Shown here in pieces: positions 46,369 to 54,678 of a DNA stretch of 64,000 bases (the stretch's first letter is position 1; each line of letters begins with the position of its first letter). The translations under genes and the position numbers were made by a program. Source of the stretch: Levilactobacillus senmaizukei DSM 21775 = NBRC 103853 (GTDB taxonomy: Bacteria; Bacillota; Bacilli; Lactobacillales; Lactobacillaceae); contig NZ_BCWD01000002.1 in NCBI RefSeq assembly GCF_001592085.1, forward strand, positions 1 through 64,000. The letters run 5' to 3'. Under the pieces are notes generated by a model that saw only the letters and a list, made by a program, of their open reading frames with translations, was not told the origin of the DNA and did no database searches.

Positions 46369-46507
46369 CTCGCCCCCAGCCCGGGCTCAGCCGTGGCACT
46401 GCCTTAGGGGAGCGAACTTCTCCGCTTAGGCAGAACGGACCTTCAAGACCGCCCTTTGGCTTGAAGTCCTGTTCACAGCGTTCCAGCCCATCCGGGCTGG
46501 GGGCGAG
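46369..46507 (-). repeat. Structured dispersed repeat, copy 12 (reverse)
   Basis: Arms CTCGCCCCCAGCCCGG and CCGGGCTGGGGGCGAG form a perfect 16-bp inverted repeat. Internal hairpins are CTGCCTTAGGGGAG/CTCCGCTTAGGCAG and CTTCAAG/CTTGAAG. It ends 48 bases upstream of the ribosome binding site of the next gene. Confidence 0.92.
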
Positions 46508-46565
46508 CGAGACAGAACCATCTACCTTAAATAAAACACTTATCAAACTAAAACGGAGGTTCACA

Positions 46566-47261
46566 ATGGCAAATACCAAAAATAGTCAGGCGGCCAAGAT
46601 CCGCCAACAAATTATGACGTGGCTTCAGGATGACCAAATCACCGAAGTCGCCTCTGATGAAAAATTCCCCGGCATTCGTGGACTACGGGCCGTCACCTTA
46701 CGTCAGATGTTAGGTGACCAGGGCTATACGAGGTCCGTCGTCATGGGTGCGGTGTCCGCCGCCCCTTCAATCGATGGCCGGATCAAGAAGGCCGCGGTAA
46801 CGCCCCGGCAGGTCTACTACTATTTCGACAGCAAGGGGCCAGCCCCCAAGCGGCAACACCACCCGGCTGCCGCGCCTAAGCCCGCGGCCAAGAAGTCCAT
46901 TACTAAGCCTAAGCAGACGACCAGCGCCCCAACCAAGGTGGCGGCCAGCTCCACGGCCACGCCCGTTTCCAGTGCGACGACCGCTCCGATCGCTTCGGCG
47001 GCCCCAGCCAGTCAAGCCACAGTTACACCAACGGCCACTGCCGGCGGTATCGTGGCCACCAATGCTTTCGAACAATTGATGACCACCAACACCGATCTGG
47101 CCAACCAGGTGGATGCCCTGTTAACCGCCGCGCAGGTGCAACGACCACTGAGTGATCTGGACCTTGATTTTCTCAGCAACTTTGCCACGGCCGTGACCCG
47201 GCAGAGTGAACTGTTACGGAACTACGCCACCCAGTCTAAGATCGAACAGTTACGGAGTTAG
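46566..47261 (+). CDS. Hypothetical protein with Ala/Pro/Thr-rich linker, 231 residues
   Basis: ATG at 46566, preceded by GGAGG; the frame is open upstream into repeat copy 12 but that part is not coding. Residues 1-90 are a basic folded domain with a possible winged helix (R-G-L-R-A-V-T-L-R-Q-M-L-G-D-Q-G-Y-T-R-S-V-V-M). Residues 95-190 are low-complexity Ala/Lys/Pro/Thr, and 195-231 are helical. There is no signal peptide, so a cytosolic, possibly DNA-binding protein. Function unknown. Confidence 0.65.
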   Translation: MANTKNSQAAKIRQQIMTWLQDDQITEVASDEKFPGIRGLRAVTLRQMLGDQGYTRSVVMGAVSAAPSIDGRIKKAAVTPRQVYYYFDSKGPAPKRQHHPAAAPKPAAKKSITKPKQTTSAPTKVAASSTATPVSSATTAPIASAAPASQATVTPTATAGGIVATNAFEQLMTTNTDLANQVDALLTAAQVQRPLSDLDLDFLSNFATAVTRQSELLRNYATQSKIEQLRS

Positions 47262-47386
47262 TTAGTTATAATATTCGATAATCCCCTAAATCTTTCAGCC
47301 AGAGGGACTATTTTTCCAAATTCCCTTGACTTTTTGCCGACTGACCATTACTCTGTTATAAATTACCTTAATGGGGGACGAGTTAC

Positions 47387-47653
47387 ATGGCACTGCACGA
47401 AGATAATCGAGTATTCTGTAAAAAAACTGAACTATTTTCCGATTCATTCTATGGCACCGTTACTAAACTCTACGAACACTCAGTTATCGTTAAAGTCGAA
47501 CCCGACCAATTATCCAAGAAAGAAACGGATAAGATCGATTCATTCGGCGACTTAGTCGTTATCCGGATGAGTGAACTTCAACTGGTCGACGCAGATGGTA
47601 ATGCCATCGATGAACCCGAAGAAGACGAAGAAGAAGTCGAAGCAGCTGAATAA
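47387..47653 (+). CDS. DUF2187-like small KOW-type protein, 88 residues
   Basis: The central segment Y-G-T-V-T-K-L-Y-E-H-S-V-I-V-K-V resembles the KOW-like strand-turn-strand core of DUF2187 proteins, followed by I-D-S-F-G-D-L-V-V-I-R. The C-terminus is a strongly acidic tail (E-E-D-E-E-E-V-E). GGGGGACGAG precedes the ATG at 47387. It is likely a small cytosolic nucleic-acid or ribosome-associated protein, by family analogy only. Confidence 0.65.
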   Translation: MALHEDNRVFCKKTELFSDSFYGTVTKLYEHSVIVKVEPDQLSKKETDKIDSFGDLVVIRMSELQLVDADGNAIDEPEEDEEEVEAAE

Positions 47654-47660
47654 GCAAATG

Positions 47661-47702
47661 AAAACGGAGAAGCCTGGTGAGTAACCGGCTTCTCCGTTTT
47701 TT
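47661..47702. terminator. Bidirectional terminator between the DUF2187-like and MarR genes
   Basis: AAAACGGAGAAGCC and GGCTTCTCCGTTTT arms with T-runs on both strands, fitting the convergent genes. Confidence 0.92.
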
Positions 47703-47707
47703 ATTAC

Positions 47708-48103
47708 TTAATCATTAGTGGGGCCATCGATGATATCCGCCAGTTGGCGCATCAGGTCGGGAACGACCCCGCTCAAGATGTCGCTGACGTGCTCTTCAAC
47801 CCGCCGGCCCCGCGCCGTGATTTGAAAGACGTGGTAACGCCGGTCCGTTGGTAAGGTTTCGTCTTGGATAAACCCACCGTTGAGCAACCGACTGATTTGA
47901 ATGGATACCATGGATTGGCCGACGTTTAGACGCCGAGACAATTCACTGGTACTGATTTTTTCTGATGCCAGTTCATGGAGAATTCGATATTGTTCAAACG
48001 TAATCGCATCCCCAGTGCTCGGGCGTTTGATAAATGGCCGGAGTAACGAATTCAATTGGTGAATCCGTTCTACATCTACGGCTAACTTGTTGGCTTCCAT
48101 CAT
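47708..48103 (-). CDS. MarR family transcriptional regulator
   Basis: A 131-residue winged-helix regulator. The ATG at 48103 is preferred because GGAGG lies nine bases upstream; a longer frame reaches 48178. The HTH reads I-S-T-S-E-L-S-R-R-L-N-V-G-Q-S-M-V-S-I-Q-I-S-R-L, followed by the wing D-R-R-Y-H-V-F-Q-I-T. Typically a repressor of efflux or stress genes. The target is not evident, as the neighbours are convergent or divergent. Confidence 0.85.
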   Translation of the reverse strand: MMEANKLAVDVERIHQLNSLLRPFIKRPSTGDAITFEQYRILHELASEKISTSELSRRLNVGQSMVSIQISRLLNGGFIQDETLPTDRRYHVFQITARGRRVEEHVSDILSGVVPDLMRQLADIIDGPTND

Positions 48104-48354
48104 GACGCTCTTCCTCCTCGTGACCACCAGCAATTCTGAATTAATTGCCGATGTGTCTTTAACATAGTCATCGTGCATATTAGCAAGTAAGGCGGCAAAC
48201 AGATTGTTGTCTAACTTGCCCTACCTAAATATCCTATCATAGATAACCGACTATATTATGAACAAATCACATCTCAGCCAAACTTTTTATTATTTCGCTT
48301 ATATAGCGGGCTTATGAGCCATTATTTCGACTGTTACACGCAGTTTATAAACGA

Positions 48355-49149
48355 CTATCGTTCGTCATTTAGATGTAAGGAATCGTTATTTCCCCGGTCA
48401 ATCTCACGGACGATCCGCTTGATGTCAGCCCCCTTAATTTCTTTATCAAAGCCAGCCTTATGCAAGACCTCTTTGGCAAAGATCTCCTTGGATAATTGAT
48501 ACAGCTCGGATACCGCATCCAGCCAATCATTGGAAGCATTCACTGAATTAGTCCGCGCTCGAACGGCCTGTTCGGCCTGCTCCAACCGCAACACAGCTTG
48601 AGCATCCGTTAAGCTCTTCCGTAGTCTGGGCTCCGAGTCCCAAATGACCATTTCCATATGATTGGCCAGGTCAATTCGAACTTTGGGCTTCCCATTTGTC
48701 TTGGCGACCTCGTTGATGTGACGAACGAATTGGCCACCAATCCAACTGGTATGATTCCGACTCTTGGGTACCTCTGTCGGGATAAACATCAACGGGCCAA
48801 TCACAAAGGGCACCCGTCCCGTCAAATGGAGATACCGATAAAACATCGTCATATCAAACCACGAAATTCCATTATCTTCGGCTAACCGATTCAACAACAT
48901 TCGTGGCCGCACCTTGGTGCGATAGAACCCCTCGGTCCGCGACCAAACAATGGTATCAAATGAACTACGCTTAGGTCCCCGAATATTCTTGATAAAGATC
49001 ACTTCGGTCCAGTCAATGTCTAATGATTTACCGGGAACGACGCGCTTAACGTCCTCTTGTCGAATCTTGGTAAAATCCACACACCCCGCCGATTCGACCT
49101 GTTCTCGATACTTAGCGGATAATCCCCTAGTACTCAGCCATGCCTTCAT
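48355..49149 (-). CDS. ComK-like protein (candidate competence regulator)
   Basis: A 264-residue protein whose central region resembles ComK. V-P-F-V-I-G-P-L-M-F-I-P-T-E-V-P-K-S-R-N-H-T-S-W-I corresponds to P-P-I-x-x-x-P-x-x-x-I-F-x-P-T-x-S-x-x-x-x-x-x-x-W-I in ComK, followed by a beta hairpin ending N-H-M-E-M-V-I. The N-terminal 60 and C-terminal 70 residues (a charged coiled-coil-like helix) are extra, as ComK is about 190 residues. No ribosome binding site is obvious before the ATG at 49149. Moderate confidence; it could be a different ComK-superfamily protein. Confidence 0.5.
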   Translation of the reverse strand: MKAWLSTRGLSAKYREQVESAGCVDFTKIRQEDVKRVVPGKSLDIDWTEVIFIKNIRGPKRSSFDTIVWSRTEGFYRTKVRPRMLLNRLAEDNGISWFDMTMFYRYLHLTGRVPFVIGPLMFIPTEVPKSRNHTSWIGGQFVRHINEVAKTNGKPKVRIDLANHMEMVIWDSEPRLRKSLTDAQAVLRLEQAEQAVRARTNSVNASNDWLDAVSELYQLSKEIFAKEVLHKAGFDKEIKGADIKRIVREIDRGNNDSLHLNDER

Positions 49150-49473
49150 AAGTTTTGCAAGATTCGGGACTATCTAGACACTTCTTAACGTTGCATGCCT
49201 TCCAGTTGCCCGGCTATAGATTCTCACAAAACACGAATAATAGCAAGAAATATACACTTATTTTTTAAAATATGCATTGCTGTTCGCACTCTACAATTTG
49301 CCTAGTAACAGGTTTCTAGGCAACATTATCGGCTAAACAGATAACGAACAATAATATATTTTATACTGGTTTAATTCGATTTTTCTCATAAAATCGGCTC
49401 GATTCTCACGAGATTTCCATGCAACGCTGACCAATTCTTGCTATACTCGGCAGTACTAGAGAGAAGGGGTAAA
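49150..49473. other. Divergent promoter region
   Basis: AT-rich stretch between the ComK-like gene and the 218-residue gene. It contains an A/T palindromic block (ATTTTTTAAAAT at 49259-49270) and no ORF. Confidence 0.4.
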
Positions 49474-50130
49474 ATGCAACCGTTGCGGCACACTTTGGGT
49501 GATTTACTAACCAACGCTCGCTTGGTCTTGGCCAACGAGGCACCAATCGAAACCGTCCTCAAGAATACGGGCATTCCATCTTGGTACCTGGCTGAACTGG
49601 AAAAAGATCACATTGCTAAGCCCAATCCAGACTTTCTGACCCTCATTTTGCAGTGCTACGAGCTCACCTACGCCCAAGCGGTTAAGCTGCGGCGAACCGA
49701 CCACATCACGTCAGCCCTCTCCGAAATGGCCTACTACAAGCATCAACGCCTGGTGACCTATCAGCAACAGCAAGAAATGCAATGGCCCGACAGCGCCGAT
49801 TTTGCCCAGCACCACTCACGAGTGGAAATGCCCAATCCCAACGCCGTCAACAGCTATGCCGACATCATGCGGTGCGTCCGGGTTCAGATTGAATGGCATC
49901 CCGTGGCGATCGCCTGCATCTTCTACCGGGTCTCACCCATGGAATACTGGCAGATGGAGGCCGAACAACTCTACGTGACGCCGAGTGTAATTAACATGCT
50001 GTGTCACCGGCTAGAGGTGCCCGACCTGGATGAGTTGCTGGCCGCACCCGACCTCTTTGCCACGATCTGTGATCACTTGGGTCTGGAAAAGGAAAAGCTC
50101 CCGACCACGTTGCGGATGCCGGGAGAATAA
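49474..50130 (+). CDS. HTH-type hypothetical protein, 218 residues
   Basis: ATG at 49474 with AGAAGGGG just upstream (an upstream in-frame ATG at 49438 has none). The N-terminal 75 residues look like a lambda-repressor-type HTH (L-R-H-T-L-G-D-L-L-T-N-A-R, L-K-N-T-G-I-P-S-W-Y-L-A-E-L-E-K). A second similar segment follows near 135-175 (A-D-I-M-R-C-V-R...I-A-C-I-F-Y-R-V-S-P-M-E-Y). Two tandem HTH-like units suggest an internal duplication. Function unknown. Confidence 0.6.
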   Translation: MQPLRHTLGDLLTNARLVLANEAPIETVLKNTGIPSWYLAELEKDHIAKPNPDFLTLILQCYELTYAQAVKLRRTDHITSALSEMAYYKHQRLVTYQQQQEMQWPDSADFAQHHSRVEMPNPNAVNSYADIMRCVRVQIEWHPVAIACIFYRVSPMEYWQMEAEQLYVTPSVINMLCHRLEVPDLDELLAAPDLFATICDHLGLEKEKLPTTLRMPGE

Positions 50131-50143
50131 GTGATAGCCAACT

Positions 50144-50175
50144 ACCCTGCTCATTGATTTGAGCAGGGTTTTTTC
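50144..50175 (+). terminator. Intrinsic terminator of the 218-residue HTH gene
   Basis: CCCTGCTCA and TGAGCAGGG arms followed by TTTTTT. Confidence 0.92.
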
Positions 50176-50230
50176 TCGTGAGAAACAAGACAAGTTATGA
50201 TAAGAATCAGAACACATCGACCAAGTCTGG

Positions 50231-50674
50231 ATGTGCAAAGTGCCCAATATTGATAAAATAAAATCAATTGTAACGACTACTAAGAACCGTCGTGAAGTCT
50301 TCACCGACGTCACCCAAACAGAAAAAGTCAGCGTAAAGCATCTAAATGACTTGATCGTCCAACACCATTACCTGCGTGACTCGACTGGTGAGCTCTGGGT
50401 CGACTTCGATCATCCGTTAGAGAACGTCCAGGCAGACTTTGCTGCCTACCGTCAGCGGCTAGGACTGATGAGCCCACAAGAGATCTACGAACTACGAAGC
50501 AGTCTTGGCCCAACTGTTCGCGAATTTTCCGAAAAGTTGGGCCTAGGTTCGTCCACCGTTTCTCAAATCGAGAACAATCAACGCGTCCAAACTGGCTATC
50601 AAGATAATCTATTCAAATGGGCGAAAGGGATCCACTTTAATGCCACCGTAAAACCCGACAACCCAAAAACATAA
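50231..50674 (+). CDS. XRE/MqsA-like HTH protein (antitoxin-type fold)
   Basis: A 147-residue protein whose C-terminal half is an HTH of the Y-R-x-x-x-G-L/x-S-P-x-E-I-Y-E-L-R-x-x-x-G...F-S-E-K-L-G-L-G-S-S-T-V-S-Q-I-E-N type. This pattern is seen in MqsA-type and Panacea-associated antitoxins. The last block T-G-Y-Q-D-N-L-F-K-W-A also fits. The N-terminal part (residues 30-75) would be the toxin- or DNA-binding extension. No toxin gene sits next to it. The start lacks a clear ribosome binding site. Confidence 0.55.
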   Translation: MCKVPNIDKIKSIVTTTKNRREVFTDVTQTEKVSVKHLNDLIVQHHYLRDSTGELWVDFDHPLENVQADFAAYRQRLGLMSPQEIYELRSSLGPTVREFSEKLGLGSSTVSQIENNQRVQTGYQDNLFKWAKGIHFNATVKPDNPKT

Positions 50675-50783
50675 CACCTCAACCTTCATCATCACCTGTT
50701 GTCCGTTCTTAAACACGGTCGCGAACGAATCTGTTCGGAACTTTTTATATTATCGAAACTGATGCCAGTGCACACCCGAACAG

Positions 50784-50792
50784 TGTTACACT
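50784..50792 (+). promoter_or_regulatory. Extended -10 of the first MucBP paralogue
   Basis: TGTTACACT, a TGnTAnACT extended -10, about 35 bases before the start codon. The same motif stands at the same distance before the other two paralogues. Confidence 0.6.
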
Positions 50793-50826
50793 GATCAGTA
50801 AATAAGTAAAAAAATGAGGCGATCAA

Positions 50827-52618
50827 ATGACTATCAAGATTCGCCGGCTCATTCTTACCGGTCTTTCACTCGTACTAATTGGCGGGGTATTGTCCCCGAC
50901 TGTCGTCCAAGCGGCAACCACCGATCCGTCGGCGACTACTTCTGATCCCAGTGACACTGGCACCACCGTTACTTTCGGCGCCATGCAATTGCCCTACGTC
51001 TTAATCACGGATAGCCATGGAAAAACAACTAAGGTTCCCTGGTATCCTGATGTCAAATCCCAGATTATTCCTCGTGACACAATTCTCGGAGATGACAACG
51101 GGCTCACCTTTGCAAATGATCTAAAAGCTTCGGAGCCAAATCATCCCGACACCCCAGGGACTGCTGGAAAGATGGCCCAGCTGGCAGACTCCGGCAGCAC
51201 ACTGAAGCCTGGTGACAAATTTGCTGACTACCTAATTTCACGACGCGTGTATTCCGCAGCTAAGACTTCTGCCGACATAACCTCCATCTATGAAACCATC
51301 GCCTATTCCTATGCTTGGTTATTCGAATCGCTTGCCAAAGCCCAACTGCATCAGACCAACTTTACAGCTATCCACGCAGATTACATCCAGAATGTCTTAT
51401 CAAAACTTAAGCCAGAAAAAGATATGATCGGTAGTGAAAACTGGCAACTGTTTGAAAATACTATGTCGGATGAGAGCAAATTTAATGATATGGCATCAGC
51501 CTTATTAAATGACACCGCCGAATTCCACTTAGATAGTCTCACAGTCGATCAACTGGCCCGGTTGGATCCCACAGCCTCAAAAACTGCCGAGGCTAAGTTA
51601 CTGCAAACACCGATGACTGATCTCGTCACGAAACAAACCGACGGGACCATGTTAGCCGATGGACTCCTAAGTAGCTCTTCCTTACCATCCGCCTATGTCC
51701 TTAAATCCGTAGCATCGTCTACGGCTACCAGCCACCCTGTCACCGTCCACTACGTCGATGAACAAGGCAACACCTTGAAGCCAGACAAGACCTTAACGGG
51801 TTCACTCGGCGAAGACTACAAGACGGAACCACTCAGTATCGATGGCTACCAACTTGTTAAGACGACTGGTGATGGATCTGGCAAGTTTACCAGTTCCGAT
51901 CAATCCGTCACTTACACCTATCGCAAAGCAGCGGCCAACATTGTGGTTAAGGACAGCGTAGTCTACGCCACCAAGAAAATTGGCCTCTACGCATCCCCAA
52001 AGTTCAGTAAGCAGGCTCTCTTGACCACCTACGCTAAGAAGTCTCGGATGAACCGGCCAATGTTCAAGGTCATCGGCACCGCTACCTCGAAGAACGGCGT
52101 CAAGCACTACAAGGTGAAGGACCTCAACGGTAAAGGAACGACTGGTTACATCACGACCAAGTCCAGCTACGTTACGCCACTCTACTATGCTAAGAAGCAA
52201 AAGCGCGTGACCGTGATTAACGCTAATGGCCTTAACTCTTATACCAAGAGTAATTTGACTGGTAAGGCGGCTCACTACAAGCAAGGTCAAGTCCTCAAAA
52301 TAAAGCAGATTATTCACCACAACCTGACCACCCGCTTCGTCCTTAACAATGGCAAATACATCTCTGCCAACAAAAAAACTGGTCATCGCGGGTAAGTACA
52401 AGATGCCTAAGCGCGTCCAAGCCAAGACGGCGATCAACCGTTACGGGACGGCTAACCTGACGAAGAAGAACAAGCACTTCGCCAAGAAGTCTACCTTCAC
52501 CATTAAAGGCTGGGCCTACTCCAATACCAACAACTTCCGCAAGGGCGACACTCTGCGGTATAAGGTTGCCGGTGGTTACATCACCGGAAATTCTCGTTTT
52601 ATCAAAACCTTCAGATAG
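50827..52618 (+). pseudogene. Secreted MucBP/DUF5776 protein, frameshifted (paralogue 1)
   Basis: Signal peptide residues 1-30 (cleavage near V-V-Q-A-A), unique N-terminal domain (about 40-290), one MucBP repeat (S-H-P-V-T-V-H-Y-V-D-E-Q-G, about 297-362) and a DUF5776 C-terminal region. The frame breaks at the run of seven A's at about 52371-52378: this copy has N-K-K-T-G-H-R-G-stop. Removing one A restores N-K-K-L-V-I-A-G-K-Y as in both paralogues, and the second frame continues to 52618. Full length would be about 596 residues. It may be inactive, or kept alive by slippage at the A-tract. Confidence 0.85.
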
Positions 52619-52641
52619 AAAATTAATAACAACTTCTTCAA

Positions 52642-52675
52642 GTCCCGAACGAACTGGTCCGGGACTTTTTGTTTG
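52642..52675 (+). terminator. Intrinsic terminator of paralogue 1
   Basis: AGTCCCG and CGGGACT arms followed by TTTTTG. Confidence 0.85.
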
Positions 52676-52706
52676 TCTTGCCTATATTCTTTTTATCATC
52701 GAACAA

Positions 52707-52715
52707 TGTTAAACT
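52707..52715 (+). promoter_or_regulatory. Extended -10 of the second MucBP paralogue
   Basis: TGTTAAACT, matching TGnTAnACT, 37 bases before the start codon. Confidence 0.6.
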
Positions 52716-52751
52716 ATAGATGTATAAATATGAAAAAAGTGAGGCGTTCGC

Positions 52752-54545
52752 ATGGATAAATGGACTATCAAATTACTCATTGCCAGTTTTTCGTTGTTCC
52801 TAATTGGCAGCGTTTCCACACCAATAACTGTTCAAGCTGCCAGTAATGCCCCCGGTTCCGAGACAACTGACCCTGGGACCTCTACAGCGACAACTATACA
52901 TTTCGATACTTATGAATCCCCTTATATTATGATCTATGATGGTACCAATGCGCCCACCAAAAATTATTGGTATCCACAAGCCGACTCACAGACTTATACT
53001 CTGGCCGAAATTTCAGCTCCAGACTTTGCGGCAACTTACCCCAAAGGCGTCACGGACCCACTAATGGTAGAAGAAACCACTGATATGATGAAAAAGCATG
53101 CCTTCGCAAAATTTTCAGTTTTCCTTGATGATAGTTTAGCACAACACGTTTATGATCATTTTTATCCTCAGGGAGCAGATGACGGCGAGTCATATATCCA
53201 GCTACATACCATGTACATGCACTACTGTCTCTGGGCCATCAAAATGGGTGCGGAACAAAAATTAGGAACCTTCAACTTCACGGCTGCTAAGCATGAATAT
53301 TATGCCACAATCCGACCATTGCTTGCCCGTCTTGATGTACTTCAACCAGGTGGCACTTCTTACGTTTCGCACCTCGATCCCATCTTTGCAGCCGACAACG
53401 ATACAGATAGTCTTATACCTTCCCTGGGCGCGGTTCCATCATTTCATCTCACTCAACTCAATACTAAACAACTTGCTAGATTGGATCCCGCGGCCTCCGA
53501 AGAAAAAGATACCCAAATACTTAAAAAGCCGGTAAGTACCTATATTCAGAATGTTAATGGCAAAGTTCAAGCCGATGGTGCCATATTTACGGGACTGTTT
53601 CAGCCGCTTACGGTGGTCTTATCACCCGAACCAAGTGTCGCTCACGCCACCAGCCACCCCGTCACCGTCCACTACGTCGATGAACAAGGCAATACCTTGA
53701 AGCCAGACAAAACCTTAACGGGCTCACTCGACGATAACTACAAGACGGAACCACTCAGTATCACTGGTTACAAGCTGGTTAAGACGACAGGCGACGAATC
53801 TGGTAAGTTTACCAGCTCCGATCAATCCGTCACCTACACCTATCGCAAGGCTCCGGCCGACGTGGTGGTTAAGAACAGCGTGGTCTACGCTACCAAGAAG
53901 ATTAGTCTCTATAGTTCCCCAACTTTTACCAAAAAAGCCATCAAACAAACTTACGCCAAGAAATCGCGGATGAACCGGCCTATGTTTAAAGTCATCGGCA
54001 CCGCTACCTCAAAGAACGGCGTTAAACGTTACAAGGTTAAGGACCTCAATGGTAAAGGAACGACCGGCTACATCACCGCAAACAGTGATTACGTTGCGCC
54101 ACTCTACTATGCCAAGAACCAAAGCAAGATTACCGTGATTAATCCTAAGGGTCTCAACGCCTACAGCCGGAAGAATCTGACTGGCAAGGTAGCCCACTAC
54201 AAGCAAGGCAAAGTGCTCAAGGTGACTCAGATTGTTCACCACAACCTGACGACTCGCTTCGTTCTCAGCAATGGGAAATACGTCTCCGCCAACAAGAAAC
54301 TGGTGATTACCGGCAAGTACAAGATGCCTAAGCGCGTCCAAGCCAAGACGGCCATTAACCGTTACGGTACCGCCAACCTGACGAAACGCAATCGCCACTA
54401 TGCCAAGAAGACGCATGCCACCTTTAACGTGACCGGCTGGGCTTACTCCAACGCGAATAACTTCCGCAAGGGAGACACCTTGCGATACAAGGTTGCCGGT
54501 GGCTACATCACCGCAAATAACCATCTCGTTAAAGCGCTCAAGTAA
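52752..54545 (+). CDS. Secreted MucBP/DUF5776 protein, paralogue 2
   Basis: 597 residues: signal peptide 1-28 (cleavage near V-Q-A-A), divergent N-terminal domain, MucBP repeat (S-H-P-V-T-V-H-Y-V-D-E-Q-G-N-T-L), and DUF5776 repeats with V-V-Y-A-T-K-K-I and F-K-V-I-G-T-A-T-S-K-N-G-V ending in A-N-N-H-L-V-K-A-L-K. The MucBP and DUF5776 parts are nearly identical to paralogue 1, the N-terminus is not, pointing to gene conversion or domain selection. No LPxTG; retention is probably through the basic DUF5776 region binding the cell wall. MucBP domains bind mucin; here that is by family only. Confidence 0.9.
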   Translation: MDKWTIKLLIASFSLFLIGSVSTPITVQAASNAPGSETTDPGTSTATTIHFDTYESPYIMIYDGTNAPTKNYWYPQADSQTYTLAEISAPDFAATYPKGVTDPLMVEETTDMMKKHAFAKFSVFLDDSLAQHVYDHFYPQGADDGESYIQLHTMYMHYCLWAIKMGAEQKLGTFNFTAAKHEYYATIRPLLARLDVLQPGGTSYVSHLDPIFAADNDTDSLIPSLGAVPSFHLTQLNTKQLARLDPAASEEKDTQILKKPVSTYIQNVNGKVQADGAIFTGLFQPLTVVLSPEPSVAHATSHPVTVHYVDEQGNTLKPDKTLTGSLDDNYKTEPLSITGYKLVKTTGDESGKFTSSDQSVTYTYRKAPADVVVKNSVVYATKKISLYSSPTFTKKAIKQTYAKKSRMNRPMFKVIGTATSKNGVKRYKVKDLNGKGTTGYITANSDYVAPLYYAKNQSKITVINPKGLNAYSRKNLTGKVAHYKQGKVLKVTQIVHHNLTTRFVLSNGKYVSANKKLVITGKYKMPKRVQAKTAINRYGTANLTKRNRHYAKKTHATFNVTGWAYSNANNFRKGDTLRYKVAGGYITANNHLVKALK

Positions 54546-54568
54546 TCCCCGCTTTCTCAACTCCCCCA

Positions 54569-54598
54569 AGGTCAAGACGTCAAGGTCTTGACCTTTTA
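54569..54598 (+). terminator. Intrinsic terminator of paralogue 2
   Basis: AAGGTCAAGAC and GTCTTGACCTT arms followed by TTATTT. Confidence 0.85.
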
Positions 54599-54633
54599 TT
54601 TATCTGCACACCCAGTTTTTTAATATCGATTTG

Positions 54634-54642
54634 TGCTAGACT
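54634..54642 (+). promoter_or_regulatory. Extended -10 of the third MucBP paralogue
   Basis: TGCTAGACT, matching TGnTAnACT, 37 bases before the start codon. Confidence 0.6.
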
Positions 54643-54678
54643 GAGCATATAAATAACTGAAAACTATGAGGTGATGAG

